In this document: piece after piece, positions 35,380 through 46,700 of the stretch | How positions within the stretch are numbered: position 1 is the stretch's first letter | Layout: every line of letters begins with the position of its first letter | DNA from: Ovis canadensis | Lineage: Eukaryota > Chordata > Mammalia > Artiodactyla > Bovidae | Assembly (NCBI RefSeq): GCF_042477335.2 | Contig: NC_091255.1 | Coordinates: forward strand, 44,804,501 to 44,868,500 | DNA length: 64,000 nucleotides | Reading direction: 5' to 3' | Translations under genes and position numbers: made by a program | Notes under the pieces: generated by a model | What the model saw: only the letters and a program-made list of their open reading frames with translations | Told to the model about the DNA's origin: nothing | Databases searched by the model: none

Positions 35380-36070
35380 CCGGACAGAGAGGGGCGCTGG
35401 CACCACGACCTCCGAGTGACTCAGCGCCCCCAAAGCCCTGTAATGGCAGCAGGGTGATGGAAGCTCCAGCAGGGGGAGGGGAGCGGGGCGACTTGGAGGG
35501 CGGTGGGCGCCAGTTTCAGAAATGTGCTCGAGAGAAAGGGGGCCCTGGGTTCCGGCAGGGAAAGTCCCGGATTGTAGCGGTTCCGAGGAAAATCAGTCTG
35601 TGGAAGTGACAGAGGACAGTGACCGGCCAGGAAGGGCGCAAGTGGCAGAGGTGTGTGTGTCTGAGCGACCGGAGACATCCTCGCAGGACGGTCACACTCC
35701 GGAAGAGTTGGGGGCGGGGGTGGGAGCTGGGGCGGGGCTGGCTGGGCTGCCTTCGCGCGGAGCCCGACCCACCGGCCTGGGTTCCAGGAAGGCGGCTGGG
35801 GGCTCGGGTCCTGCCCAGGCGAAGGGGTACTGCGCTGGGGGCAGAGCCAGGTGAAAGGAGCCTGCACGGTGTGGAAGGCCATTCTGGCCTCTAGGGGAAG
35901 CAGTTGGACGTGGTAGGGAGAAAAGTAGAGAGGGAGGCTCTGCAAAGCTGGCGAGGCAGGCGAAGAGAGAGCAGCTCCGATGCGGACTGTGGACAGAGAT
36001 TTTAGAGCCGGGAGGACTCCGAGCCCAAGGCGTTGGCCGTTTGCAATGGGGGTTAAAAGCCCCGGGGCTG
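35380..36070. promoter_or_regulatory. GC/CpG-richer segment with AP-1 site, candidate distal element
   Basis: Compared with its surroundings this segment is G/C rich with several CpGs ('gctgccttcgcgcggagccc'). It holds a consensus AP-1 site TGACTCA at 35417-35423 and GC boxes ('ctggggcggggctggctggg'). It lies about 16 kb upstream of the COL1A1 cap site. Distal nuclease-hypersensitive enhancers are known far upstream of mammalian COL1A1, but equating this segment with one of them is inference. Overlapping open frames are compositional. Confidence 0.35.
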
Positions 36071-36084
36071 TCGGATTTTAGTTT

Positions 36085-36300
36085 GAAGCCGATGTTGCCA
36101 CTTCCTAGCAATGCATCAGAAGGCAGGTTACTGCAGCTGTCCCAAGCTCAGTTTTCTCATCTGCACAAGTGGAGCTAATACATGTCCTATGGTGTGTTTC
36201 ACCTGGCCCCGTGAAGGTTGAGGCAATGTGAGAGTAGGGGCCTGGTACTCACTAAGTCCCAAGTAAACTGTAGCCCTTATTATTCTGTAGTTTAGGTTAT
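36085..36300 (+). repeat. MIR SINE
   Basis: 'caagctcagttttctcatct', 'gcacaagtggagctaataca' and 'ttgaggcaatgtgagagtag' follow the MIR order in the plus direction. Confidence 0.7.
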
Positions 36301-36639
36301 TTGGCAGACATTTAATTGTTCAGGAAAGAGCCTTTCTGGAGACATAAAAAGACTTGGATTCTGGTCCCAGCCCCTCCCTCACAAGCTGGCAGCTTTGGAG
36401 AAAAATTCCCTGGGCTTCTAGGTCCTGTCCCTACACTGGGAACACGAATACCTCCCACACGGGACCTAAGGTGGAGCAGACAGAACTGAGTAGGAGCAGC
36501 AGCTTGTGACCCACTGGGAGAGGCTGTGCTGGAGGGTCAGTCTAGCTGGCACATGGGCCTGCACTGGACAGGCAGGGCTGCCAGATCTTAGCCTCCCGCC
36601 CCCCACCATGGATTCCCTTTAGGGATTTCTTTATCTGCT

Positions 36640-39330
36640 GTGGAATGCAGCCATGTTAGGCAGTTGGGAAAAATGTTTCTCACACTCTTAGTATCAGCAA
36701 TCCCTTAATGGGTGTCGAGCTCATACACCAACCACCAAGTTTAAGCAAATGTTAAAAGTACACTGTATTTCTAAAATAATAAAAATGTAACTTTGCAAAA
36801 GTAATGTGAAGGATAGCTGTTTTTCATATCAATGAGACAAGATACTGTCCGAAAACTTCCACCAGTGTATCTATGCTCTGTGTGACAGTAAGGAGCCATG
36901 AGTTTTCACATCCTGTCAGTTTCTTTTCTTACTCCTTATTTGTACTAAATTAGAAAATCCTAAACCACAATTATAGGTCATTAGAAATGGCAGCAAATGT
37001 TTGGTGGATGTCAGATGGTTGTGGATTCAGACCAAACAAAAATCCAGAAATCACAGAGCTGTTTCTTTCTGAAGAAGAATGCAGGTCTAGCTTCAAAACA
37101 TTAGAAGACTGACTGTTTCACCTTGAAAAAGAGAGAGATTGACAAATGGAGCCATGATCCTCTCTTTGGTTGAATTTGACTGTGGAAAGAATTCTTTAAG
37201 TTCTGATGTAATATTTAGATGTGGTTTTTAAATAACCTTAATAATATGTCACCAATTCTTTTCTCCTGCTCAGAAACAAAAATCACCGTGTTCAGAAAGA
37301 ATTAAACTCTCATAATGGAGCAGTCACACTGCAGTTTGGCTTTAAAAAATTGTTAACTTGATACTCATCAGTAAATGTAATAATTTGGTGATGTCTGGGC
37401 AGTACAGAGGTTGAACATAGTGCCATCTGAGCAGAATACTTAAGATCGTAGATGTGGTCTTGAGTGGCATTATCAGTGATATAAAAAATGGTTTTATCTC
37501 ATCATTCTTTTCAAAACTCCTCCTGGGAACTTTTTCCTTCCACAGCTAGACTATATCAGGGTGGTAGAAAAGTGGGCTCTTGAACTTGCCATCCTTGTGT
37601 TTGCATAGGATGCTGAGAAGTATTCTCAGTGAATGAGACTGGATCGTAGCCACAATTTTCAGTATTTCCCTCAACTCTATATTGGGTAGAACAGAGACCC
37701 AGAATAAAAGTAACGTCAACAAGACAGCAGTTTATTTCTTTTCCATCTAAAAGTCCAGAGACAAGTGGTCCAGTGCTAGGAAGGTGGTTCTTCTGCATTG
37801 CTAGTCCAGAAACCCAGGCTCTTTCTGCCTTACCATTCTGCCACACTTAAGTCTTTCCCTCATTCACATGCTCGAAGCTGGCTCACCGTGACGTGAGATT
37901 CCAGACAGTAGTTGGAGGAAAGTGGGTGGAAAGGCAAGTCCCTATAAGGACCTGAAAGACATAGCTCATACCCTTTTGGCTAGAACACTGTGAAATGACC
38001 ACATCTAGCTGAAAGGTAGGATGGGAAATATAGTTTTTATTCTGCATGGTCATGGATCCAGCTAAAATTTGGGAATACAATTACTATGAGAGGGAAGGGG
38101 GAAGCAATACTGGGGGGCAATAGCTGGCATTGCCAAAATGCTGGCGAAAGTTCAGAAAATAGATAGGACTTGGCTTTCAGGCACAACTTCTTTCATCGTT
38201 GGAGGAGTGCCCTTCCTGGTGCTCCCTCAGCAGTAATTGCCAACCAGTGCTGTCAGTGTTTATCATGATTCACAGGACAATCACTTAAGCAAGGAATCTT
38301 CCTGAAGTGTGGGTTTTAAGTGATAAAATGAAAAGTTATCAAATGTTTTTCTCTGATACGTCAATATGAACTCCACATCTGCTAAATGTGCTTGGACTCT
38401 GCACATCACTGATTTTTACAAACTTCACACACTAGTCACAGCTCTTTTGAAAAGAGAGATTCAGATATAACAGTTTCTTCAAGTCATTTGATTATGCCAC
38501 TTGAGACCAGTTCTGAGATCTCAAACAGCTTGCTCAGATGCCAAAATGTTCACCACCTATGATAGTTCAAATCAAAATTTAAAAGAGCAAAAATTCACAA
38601 TTTTAATGAAGAGTATAACATAGCAGGATTTATTAAGGCCAAACTGTTTTCTCATAATGCATGCCATTGATACTGAGTGATGCCCAACTCTGCTATTTGT
38701 TGGAGGAAGTTTGTCAAAAGCTGGTTCTGCAGTGCTGTCTGAGAAAAATGTGTCATTAATAACACAGCTGTCTTACAAGCTTCTTGATAGTGTTACTTGT
38801 ATCTGTGTTTTACTAAAAGGAATGCAATTTTAAATGCTGCCCACATAGTTTTGTTTTTCTTCCTGCTTTTAGTGGGGGGAAAAAAGCTATCAATTTTGTC
38901 CTGGAAAGCTTATTTTACACTTGTTCTGGAAAAAAAAGAAGAAGGAGAAAACGGCTCTAATAGTTTACCAGAAAGGTCACTGTGCTTTGTTTGAAAATGA
39001 TGTGAAAGCCTTGATGGCTTTATGCCACTATTTGACAAAGTTTCATAACACACAACACACTGGGGATTAGGATGGGACAGATAGCCAATCTAGTGAAGCC
39101 CAGTGTCAGTATCCAATATCATACTCACTATTTACACTTTTCTTTCCTAGCTGCTTGTGTGAAATCGTCATACATGTCCAAGTTCTTACAGATTTACATT
39201 TTTTTGGAACCAGAAGCTGGTTCACTATTTACTTTTATAACACTGTTCTAGTTGTAGTATTCGGGTTACTATTTTCATCACTGTTCTTCAGCTTTAATAA
39301 GCCATTTTTGAACCATTGACTTCTCTTTTT
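36640..39330 (-). pseudogene. relic of a hAT-family transposase (BED finger ... hAT dimerisation)
   Basis: No intact frame survives, but three parts of a hAT transposase (Charlie/Buster or FAM200/ZBED-like) can be read in order on the minus strand. First is an entry 'KWLIKAEEQ' near 39300. Second is a BED-type zinc finger with an open stretch of about 40 codons at 38943-39068: 'NPQCVVCYETLSNSGIKPSR', then 'LSHHFQTKHSDL', with the C-x2-C and H-x-H ligand pattern. Third is a C-terminal dimerisation signature at 36911-36999: 'KHLLPFLMTYNCGLGFSNLV' then 'QIRSKKRN' and a stop. The middle region is too decayed to align by eye, and another repeat splits it at about 37630-38070. The last bases on the minus strand ('agagtgtgagaaacattttt') resemble a hAT terminal inverted repeat end, favouring a DNA transposon relic over a processed pseudogene of a domesticated gene. 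Confidence 0.72.
37630..38070 (-). repeat. ancient interspersed repeat inside the hAT relic
   Basis: Minus-strand text contains 'atatttcccatcctaccttt', 'gcagaaagagcctgggtttc' and 'gaaataaactgctgtcttgt' followed by 'ttattctgggtctctgttct'. I recognise this word order from an old mammalian LTR-like repeat, but not the family name. A 96-codon frame here shows no known protein feature. Confidence 0.45.
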
Positions 39331-39440
39331 CCCCCTTTCCTTTTTATTTTTTAAATTATGAAAGTATGATAACACATTTTTAGGAGACTTGGAAAATAGA
39401 GAACAAAGTTACCTGTAGTTCCACTGAACCATTGACTTCT
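39310..39440. repeat. 101-bp insertion bounded by perfect 15-bp direct repeats
   Basis: GAACCATTGACTTCT occurs at 39310-39324 and 39426-39440. Between them the minus strand ends in A-rich sequence ('aaaaaataaaaaggaaag'), which fits a very short retroposed piece with a 15-bp target duplication, or a local duplication. Confidence 0.7.
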
Positions 39441-40599
39441 TGAGTTGAGGACACTATACATCACAAATTCAAAACCAAAAACCCATAAAGGATCCTAAAA
39501 ATACATCACCTGAGACAAACTGCCAAGATTGAGCAAGCAAATTCAAACCTTATATCATGCACAGTGCTGAAGAATGTGACAGTTAAGAACATAACGGGAT
39601 GGCAGTGAAAAATCGTAATCAATTGTGCATTTCAAATTTATGAGTAAAATCATTCCATCCTTTCTTCCTTGGGAACCTCCAACACCTATGAGCAACTGAT
39701 TAAGAAAACCCAGGTTATATCCTCAAGGAATCCCAATCTTAGGGAGAAACATGGTCCCTGTCCTCAGGGAGCCGTAAGTCTGGACAAGGAGATAAACATC
39801 AGAGACACTCTGATGGGAGTAACAGCTTCCTGCCCCAGGATGAAGGGGAGGTGGGTCTCCTCTCTGACATGCAGATATGATATCGAGACTGGTCTTTGGA
39901 CAATGGACAGGAAGAGCCTGGGAGGAAGGCTTGAGGAGAAGACTACTGTGGTCTTTTTCAGAGAGAAGACCAGTAGGAAGAATCCTGGGACAGAGCTGAT
40001 GGGTCCCCCAGAAGTAGGCCCAAATCAGACATAGATGTCCACCCTGATGGTGGGTGCCCAAGTCCCCCATCCATTGTCTCCACAGTGCCTGATAGCAGCT
40101 GACAAGCTGTGAAAGGACAGGGAAGACAGGAGACAGAAGGATACAGAGAGACAGATATGGAGAAAATCAGCCAGAGGTGCCAGGAGAAGATCTGAGCTGG
40201 AGAGTACAGATGTACTCTGAGCTGTACCAAAATGGAGCAGAAACAGAGCAATGTCCCTACCCTCAGCCCTGCCCCCCACCCAACCCAGCCTCTCCCCCCA
40301 CACCCCTTCTGGCCTACTCCATTGGCGTCTCCCTACCTCTGAGCTCCCATCCAGGCTTTGGCACGACCTCAGTATTTTCCCTCACAAGATGTCAGATGCA
40401 AACCAGAACCAAGATCCACATGCCCTAGCTCACTGGGGAGGGTGCTCTCTGGGAAAAAGGAGAGTGAGAGTTGACGTAGCCCCCATCTACCACATAGTAC
40501 TGGGCAGGGGCAGGCAGGGGGTGATTAAAAAAAAAAAAAGCCTGATTTGGCTGTTGAAGCACATGGGTTCCCTCTCAGCTCTAGGAGGGGGTTTGGGGC
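39441..40599. other. non-coding stretch with L2-like fragment
   Basis: About 39745-39815 ('acatggtccctgtcctcagg...ggacaaggagataaacatca') is L2-like. An A run of 13 is at 40527-40539. I see no gene structure in the rest. Confidence 0.4.
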
Positions 40600-40720
40600 A
40601 ATGCTTTGATCCTTCTGGGTCTCAGCTCTCCCATCTGTAAAACAGAGATATTAAGACTGACTTCCCAGAGCTGCCTTGAGGATTAGATTGGATGACCCCT
40701 GCAGTGTGGTCACTGCTCAA
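40600..40720 (+). repeat. MIR SINE fragment
   Basis: 'cagctctcccatctgtaaaa' followed by 'cagagatattaagactgact' and 'agagctgccttgaggattag' is the MIR 3' half. Confidence 0.75.
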
Positions 40721-40919
40721 CAGTTCTCCAGCAGAAGGAGGGAGATGGCACCGATGGGGTACATTCCAGCTGTGATGGTCCAGTGGTCCACTTCCAGCCA
40801 TGGGATGCTATGATCTTTAGTCTACAAGTACACAGATGGAGTGTGTGTGTTTGTGCAAAAAAACCCCACTCTTCACACTGGGGAGAGCACCCCTTGACAT
40901 CCTCTCTGAGTCTCTTGGA

Positions 40920-41130
40920 CCTGTGGAGAATAGTGGTTAAGTTTGTGAGCTCTGGAGCCAGGCTGCCTGAGTCTGAATCCCAGCTCAGCCACTTTCAAGC
41001 TTTGGTGGGTGCCCAAGCTTTGGTGACTTCAGACAACTGACTCAGCCTCTCTGTGCTTCTCTTTCTTCTTCTGAAATTGGAGGCAATAACTGAACCCACC
41101 TGGGAGGGTTTTATGAGGAGAATTCTAGTT
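40920..41130 (+). repeat. MIR SINE, nearly complete
   Basis: 'gaatagtggttaagtttgtg', 'agctctggagccaggctgcc', 'tgaatcccagctcagccact' and 'gactcagcctctctgtgctt' follow the full MIR order. A short local duplication ('gggtgcccaagctttggtg') interrupts the core. Confidence 0.85.
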
Positions 41131-42858
41131 CAAATATATGCTTATGGCATGGCCTGGTACAGAGTCGGGCTGGGTCTGAGCGGTGTGCTCTGCCTCACAA
41201 TTCCCACGCCTTTTCTGGCCAACAGATAGCTCATCCCCTGGAACAGTCCTTTCTGAGCTCTGACCAGTCTCCCTCAGGCAGGAGTTCCTAGAAGGGTGCA
41301 GCCTGGGGCAACTGGGCCAGTGCAAGCTGCAAAAATAATCACACTTCCAGGGACGCTCCAGGAGGGACTGACGCTTTTGAAAGTGGATGTTAATAAAGCG
41401 CAGCTGGGGACGGGGTTGGGGTGGGGAGGGGAAGGAGCCACTCTCTGCTTCGCTCCTCCTATCCCCCCCATCCTCCTTCCCATAGAACCTCAGAACACTC
41501 AGAACCCTCTGCCGAGGGACCTGAGAGGTGGTGGGAGTGCTCTTTGGCAGGGTCAGAGGTCTGAGGTTCAACTCTCACATCCCACTGCTTCTTCTTGCCC
41601 TTGCCCTGCCAGTGACCTCAGGAGCAGAGAATGTAAAGGGATGGGAAGGTGGGGAGGTGGGGCAGTGTGATAGGGGTGAGGGAAGAAAGTGGCTGTCCGA
41701 GAAGATGCAGGGGTCTGCAGCACCCAAGTGAACAGTGGGCCAGGCGCGTGCAAAAGGGAGAAGGCCGGAGTTGTGAGTGGGTGTGTGTAAGAGAGAGAAC
41801 GCGAGGACCAACTTCACCAGCAGGGACTTTTTTGGTCCAGACTCCTATTTTACAAATTGGGAAACTGAGGCTCAGCAGTGGAAAGCCATGGAGGTGGGAG
41901 GGAGGTGAAAAAAAAAGGCCCTGAATCACTAGGCAAGTCAGGCCCTAGACCCTGGTCTCCTGACAACAAATCCAGTGCTGAGAGTGGGATGAGGGAAGGT
42001 GGGGGCAACAGAGTGGTTGGAGAGGAGGGAACTGCAACTTATCTAACGCCAGCCCTTCCCTGCCACCACCGCCCCCTCCCCCCCAGCTCCTCTCCATCCC
42101 CAGGCTGGAGAGGAAGAGGTGGCAGGATGGGGCTGCGCAGAAGGAGGAGAAGAGGAGGGGCCAGAGGCAGCCGCTCAGGGTGCAGGGGCCCTGCGGGAGG
42201 GGTCCAGGCACCAGCCTCCTCCTTTCCTGCAGACGTGGACTCCCCAGCTCATCTGGGACGTGTCATCCTTGCAGCGGCGGCAGCAGCAGTTTCTCTCTCC
42301 AGCTCTCTGGCCAGACCCAGCCTCGAATGCGGGGAGGGCCCTTCAGAAAGAGGCGTGGGCGGGTTCCCAGCTTGGCAAAGCTGAGCCCAGAGCTGGAGGA
42401 GGGGAGCAGCCTAAGCCCAGCGAAGTGCAGTCCTTCCCCTAGCTGCCCCTCCCCAGTTCCCCCACCTGGGAAACTAGAGAAAGGACAAAGACATTCTATC
42501 TGTCATGAGTGAGGTGGGGTCTGGGGGAGTCATTTAAGCCCCTCCTCACAGCACTGGGGGTGCAGGGCCTCACTCGCAGTCTTGCACAGGGCCTCCCTCC
42601 CCGTCCTCCAGAGCCCCTTGCCTGGGAGGGGCTCCCTCTGCCCTTCATTTGGGGGAGGAGGGGAAAGAGGGTCCACAGCTGGGAGGAAACTAAGCCAGGG
42701 CAGACATTCCCGATGATGACTCACAGGCCCGGAACGCCTTGAGCAGAGGCGGCAGTAGTGGGACAGGCTCCCGTTCAGCTGGGGCAGCCAGAGAGGACCC
42801 AGGACCCGGGAGGGCAGGGAGGCCAGGAGAAGACAGAAGGTCAAGAGGCAGAGCCCAG
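41131..42858. other. GC-rich unique flank
   Basis: It contains a reverse MIR piece at 41845-41880 ('tttacaaattgggaaactga'), a purine-rich stretch at 42110-42160 and a short CGG/CAG triplet run near 42272-42290 ('gcggcggcagcagcag'). Many overlapping open frames result from high GC content. No exon can be supported. Confidence 0.4.
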
Positions 42859-43025
42859 GGACTCTCCAGGTGGTCCAGTGGTTAAGACTCTGCACTTCCA
42901 ATACAAGGGTATGGGTTCGATCTCTGGTCAGGGAACTAAGATCCCACATGCTATGTGGCAAGGCCAAAGTATTAAAAAAAAAAAAACAACTTATTTAAAA
43001 AGGAGAAACTTAAGAAAAAAAAAAA
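42859..43025 (+). repeat. CHR-2 type SINE with A-rich tail
   Basis: Head 'ctccaggtggtccagtggtt', B box 'tgggttcgatctctggtcag', body 'aactaagatcccacatgcta', then A-rich tail 42973-43025. The flanks 'ggcagagcccaggg' (42848-42860) and 'ggcagaacccaaggg' (43026-43040) look like a target duplication. Confidence 0.85.
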
Positions 43026-44019
43026 GGCAGAACCCAAGGGAGGCTGCAGCCTGGAGCCAGGATCGAAGAAAATGTCACTGACAGGGGCCTGAGGGAGGCG
43101 AGACGATGTGCTATCCCACTGCCCACAAGCAGGAGCGAGGAAGGCTGCATAGAACAGAGGACAGTGCCCACCACCCCCCGGCCTTCAGGAAACTCCCCTT
43201 TCTTGAGAAGAGGGAGACATCCTATTCTGTCCTGTCCTGGGATCTGAGGATGACACCTCCTTGTCCTAAGGAAGCCCTGGGGATGGCTTCAGTGACCTCC
43301 CTTGGTTCTTGCCCACTCCAACTCGCTTCTCTGTTATGCTCCCCTCCATTTACCGGCCGCATGTTTGGGGAGAGGAAACTGAGGCCCAGAGTGGTCTGGG
43401 GCACAGAGAACACAGCAGCTCCCCCAACTCTGCCTGACCTGGCAGACTTCCAGGCTTTTCCTCTCTCTTCTGCTGTGTCCTGCTTTTTCTCTCTCCAGAA
43501 GAAGATGCAGCCAAAGCCTTCAGTCTACGTGGCAGGCAGAGGGGGGGCCTGCAAGGGGGGGGGGGGAACCTGGGAATGAGGTCAGCGGGTTGGATGGGCC
43601 AGGCCGTAGCTGTGAAGGCATCTGGGCTGCAGCAGTCTGGAAGGTAGGGGCCTCTGGGCCGGGCCACTCCCAGCCCAACCCGCCATCTGCCCGCCCACCA
43701 TGGCCTCTTTCCCTTCTCCTGCTCCTCCCCTCTCTGCAGCCCACACTCCGCCCGGCCAGATGGTTCACATCAACCGTCTTCCATGTGGCAGTTCCACCCT
43801 GCCCACCAGGCTCCCTTCCCCCTCTGGCCACACGACTCAGCGGAGAGTTGGGGAGCAACTCTCATACCCTGCACCTCCAGATCTGGGCAGGTATTATGCA
43901 GGATCCCTGTAACATGTTGACCCTCCCTCAACCCCAGTTGCTTCTCTGACCCCTCCAGCTCCTTAGCACCCCTCCACCCCCACCAAGGATCTTGAAGTAC
44001 AACAGAGATCCTTCCTCTA
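43026..44019. other. unique flank, no gene
   Basis: GC-rich single-copy-like DNA with a run of 12-13 Gs around 43555-43566. Open frames here lack domains or splice context. Confidence 0.4.
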
Positions 44020-44105
44020 ATCCCTGAATCTCAGCTGTGTGACTTTAAGCAGGTCGCTTCCCTTCTCTAGGCCTGGTTTTCTCCTCTGTGCAAAAAAGGA
44101 GGACA
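44020..44105 (+). repeat. MIR SINE fragment
   Basis: 'ctgtgtgactttaagcaggt', 'cgcttcccttctctaggcct' and 'ggttttctcctctgtgcaaa' match the MIR core. Confidence 0.8.
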
Positions 44106-44531
44106 GGGCAGAAGTTATCTTCCAGCTGAACGTCTATTGTTCTGTGGTATTTCCACACTGAAACAAGGTTCTGAATCTAGTAGAAGCTGAACACCAACTT
44201 TGGAGGGGTCATCTGGTCTACCTCTTTGCCTGCCCCCAAGCCATATTTTCCTGTTGACCTGAGATCCACAAATCCCATCAACTTACCTTGCACCTCTTCC
44301 TCCTTTCAAGGGCCCCAGTCTTCTAACCTGAGTTCTCCCACTGTCAAGGCATAGGTTCTCTGGACAAGTCTTTGGCAAAAGGCTCATCAACATACCTTAC
44401 TCAAGAGCAGTCACTGGCTCTCTGTGGCCACCAAATTGACTATGAATCTCTCTCCTTGAATGCCAAGGCTCTAGAAGTTGGCCCCAGCCTATCTTTCCAG
44501 CCGTTTCTTTCACATTTCCTCTGCCCAAGGC

Positions 44532-44533
<2 letters not shown>

Positions 44534-44575
<42 letters not shown>
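44534..44575. repeat. (TG)21 microsatellite
   Basis: An uninterrupted run of 21 TG units, likely polymorphic and useful as a marker about 6.9 kb upstream of COL1A1. Confidence 0.97.
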
Positions 44576-44579
<4 letters not shown>

Positions 44580-44754
44580 TTCCCAGGTTTAGCGATGCCT
44601 TTCCTCCCATTCCAACCCTGTATTTCCAACCCTCCCAGGCCCAGTTCTAAAGCACACACTTCTCCATAAAACCTCCCTTGTCTACCACTGGCATCCTCAT
44701 AACCCGTTGCATCTCTCTGGAGGCTTCTATTTACCTTGCTGGATAAAGTGGTCT

Positions 44755-44832
44755 TCTTACAACCCCGTTTCACAGATTGTAGAAATGAGGTTTAGGGAGA
44801 TGAGGCAACTTACTCAAAATCACACAGCCAAT
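44755..44832 (-). repeat. MIR SINE, minus strand
   Basis: 'ccccgtttcacagattgtag', 'aaatgaggtttagggagatg' and 'ctcaaaatcacacagccaat' are the reverse of the MIR core and 3' part. Confidence 0.8.
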
Positions 44833-44879
44833 GCTGCCTTGGGTAAGAGACATTTTGGGGGTTGATTTTGTTCCCCTTC

Positions 44880-45670
44880 CCGACCCTGCACTCTCTGAAG
44901 GCAGAAGTCATTGCCCCCAGAACTCTCTCCAGTGCAAGGCTGGCCCCAGGAGGTCTGCAGTAACCATCCACTGAATGGAATTGACTAGAGTGTCTGCAGG
45001 AAGCAGTGACCTCAGGATCTTTGTCCCTAAACTTGGTCCCTGCCCAGCCTCCTCTCTTCCAGGGTACCATACCATTCGGTCTCTCTGGTCATCCCCATTC
45101 TTCACCACCACACTCCATCATCCAATCCAATCCCAATTTCTCTAAATTCTGCCTCCCAAAGTCCTCTTGAATCCATTCCCTTCTCTGTCGCCATCCACTT
45201 CCACCTGATCCAGACTCTCATCAGCTCTCACTCAGGCACCTCCAGCAGCCACTTTCTACCACAGTTATCTTTCATGTTCCCTTGAGTAACCATGGTGATC
45301 TTTGACAAATGTAGACCTGATTGTGACCCTTGTTGTTTCAGACCCTCTCCTGGGGTCCAAAGCTGTAAGGACAAGACTGAAACTGCTGATGTGGCTTCTT
45401 TGGCCTGCCTTTGTTTCCTGTGCTCCAGACACACAGCCCTTCACTGGATTCTGCTAGCATCTAGAACTTGCCATGCTCCCTCCTGCCTGGGATTCCTGCC
45501 TCTCAGAGCTCTGTGTTCATTTCCTTCTTAACGTTTACAGTTGTAACTACAAGCTGATTTGTGTGACTTCATTCATGTCTGTCTCTACTAGATGTAAGCT
45601 CCATGAGGAAAGGCCCTGAGTGCCCAGTGCCCAGCAAAGTGCCTGGCATATAAGGATGCTGAATGAATGA
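44880..45670 (+). repeat. L2 LINE fragments
   Basis: Two pieces. 44890-44985 is a 3' end ('ctgaaggcagaagtcattgc...taaccatccactgaatggaa'). 45040-45670 holds L2 body text ending with 'tagatgtaagctccatgagg', 'cagcaaagtgcctggcatat' and 'gatgctgaatgaatgatt'. Both are strongly diverged. Confidence 0.7.
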
Positions 45671-46003
45671 TTCTAGATCCTTCCTGTGTCCACACCAGAC
45701 TCTAACAGAGGGGTGCTCTGCACAGTTGAGCAGACTACACCTTGCTCACTGGAACTCCAGAATTCACCCCCTGCTCACTCTCCCACCCACGGAACTCCAG
45801 AATTACCAGTGTGCCAGGAAGAAGAACTGGTGGTTGATGTCGCAAAGAAAGACACCAGTTATCTGTGGCTGAGGATTTCTTGTGGGAAGATGACAGTGGG
45901 GGTGACAGAAAGAAATCAGGATCTGGACAGGTGCTCTTGGCTCACACCGGCTGCCCCTTCACTCTTCCTCCCACTCCTCCTACGAATCCCAGCTTCAAAG
46001 GAA

Positions 46004-46103
46004 CCTTTGCATCCAGCCTCTAAACACTCCAACCAGACATCTGGTTGTGATGCCTTTGCATCCAGCCTCTAAACACTCCAACCAGACATCTGGTTGTGAT
46101 GCC
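46004..46103. repeat. perfect 49-bp tandem duplication
   Basis: The 49-bp unit starting CCTTTGCATCCAGCCTCTAA at 46004 is repeated exactly from 46053 to 46101 and continues two bases into a third copy. No differences separate the copies, so the duplication is recent, or it is an assembly artefact. Confidence 0.95.
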
Positions 46104-46199
46104 AGCCTTAACCTCCCTTGATCCCCTCTCTCCTAGACTGCTGAAGCTCTCTCTTTGGTGGAGTGCACGCGGGAGACAGCCACCACCCCCTTAGGAAGG

Positions 46200-46430
46200 G
46201 GTGGAGCAACAGAGATCCTGGAAGAGAATCTGAGAGAAAAAGAGAGAGAGAAGGAATGTGTGGATGGAGGGGTGGGCCAGTGGGATGGAGGCAGAGGAGA
46301 GAAAGAAAAGGAAAGAAAAGAACTAAGAAAAGGAAAAGAAATATGTGAAAAGGGAAAAGGGTAGGGTAGGGGAAGATAAAAGAATAGAAAAGGGGAAAGA
46401 AGTGGGGATGGGATAAAACAAGGGCAGAAG
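46200..46430. repeat. polypurine low-complexity tract
   Basis: A long run of mostly A and G, densest at 46280-46400 ('agaaagaaaaggaaagaaaa'). It is low complexity, so overlapping lysine-rich frames are not genes. Confidence 0.85.
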
Positions 46431-46700
46431 TGAACCAAGCCAGGAAGAGGGAACTAGCAATTCATTTGATTGACTCGCTCAACCCTTAACAAGAATTTAC
46501 TCTGCCTTCAGATGCTGTGAATGGGGCCAGTGAAGCTTACACTTCAGGAGGAAAGGTGGGCTTTGGCCCCTCACTTGTAATCACCAAAGTGGACACTAGG
46601 AGTGTGGCCCCTAATCCTGACAACATCCCCATCTAGGGCATTATTCTCAGCTGGGACCTGGCTGCCACCTGGTAGGGCTGGAGTGGGCCTGGGGAGTCCT

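Noticed and set aside
35289..36111. Overlapping Gly/Arg/Pro-rich frames in the GC-rich segment
   Set aside because: High GC content reduces stop codons on both strands equally, and no frame shows a recognisable protein.
41878..42512. Arg/Gly-rich frames of 107-168 codons
   Set aside because: Several frames are open at once in purine-rich, GC-rich sequence, with no homology or signal peptide.
46133..46438. Ser/Phe-rich minus-strand frame (and Lys/Glu-rich plus-strand frame)
   Set aside because: Both are translations of a polypurine/polypyrimidine tract.
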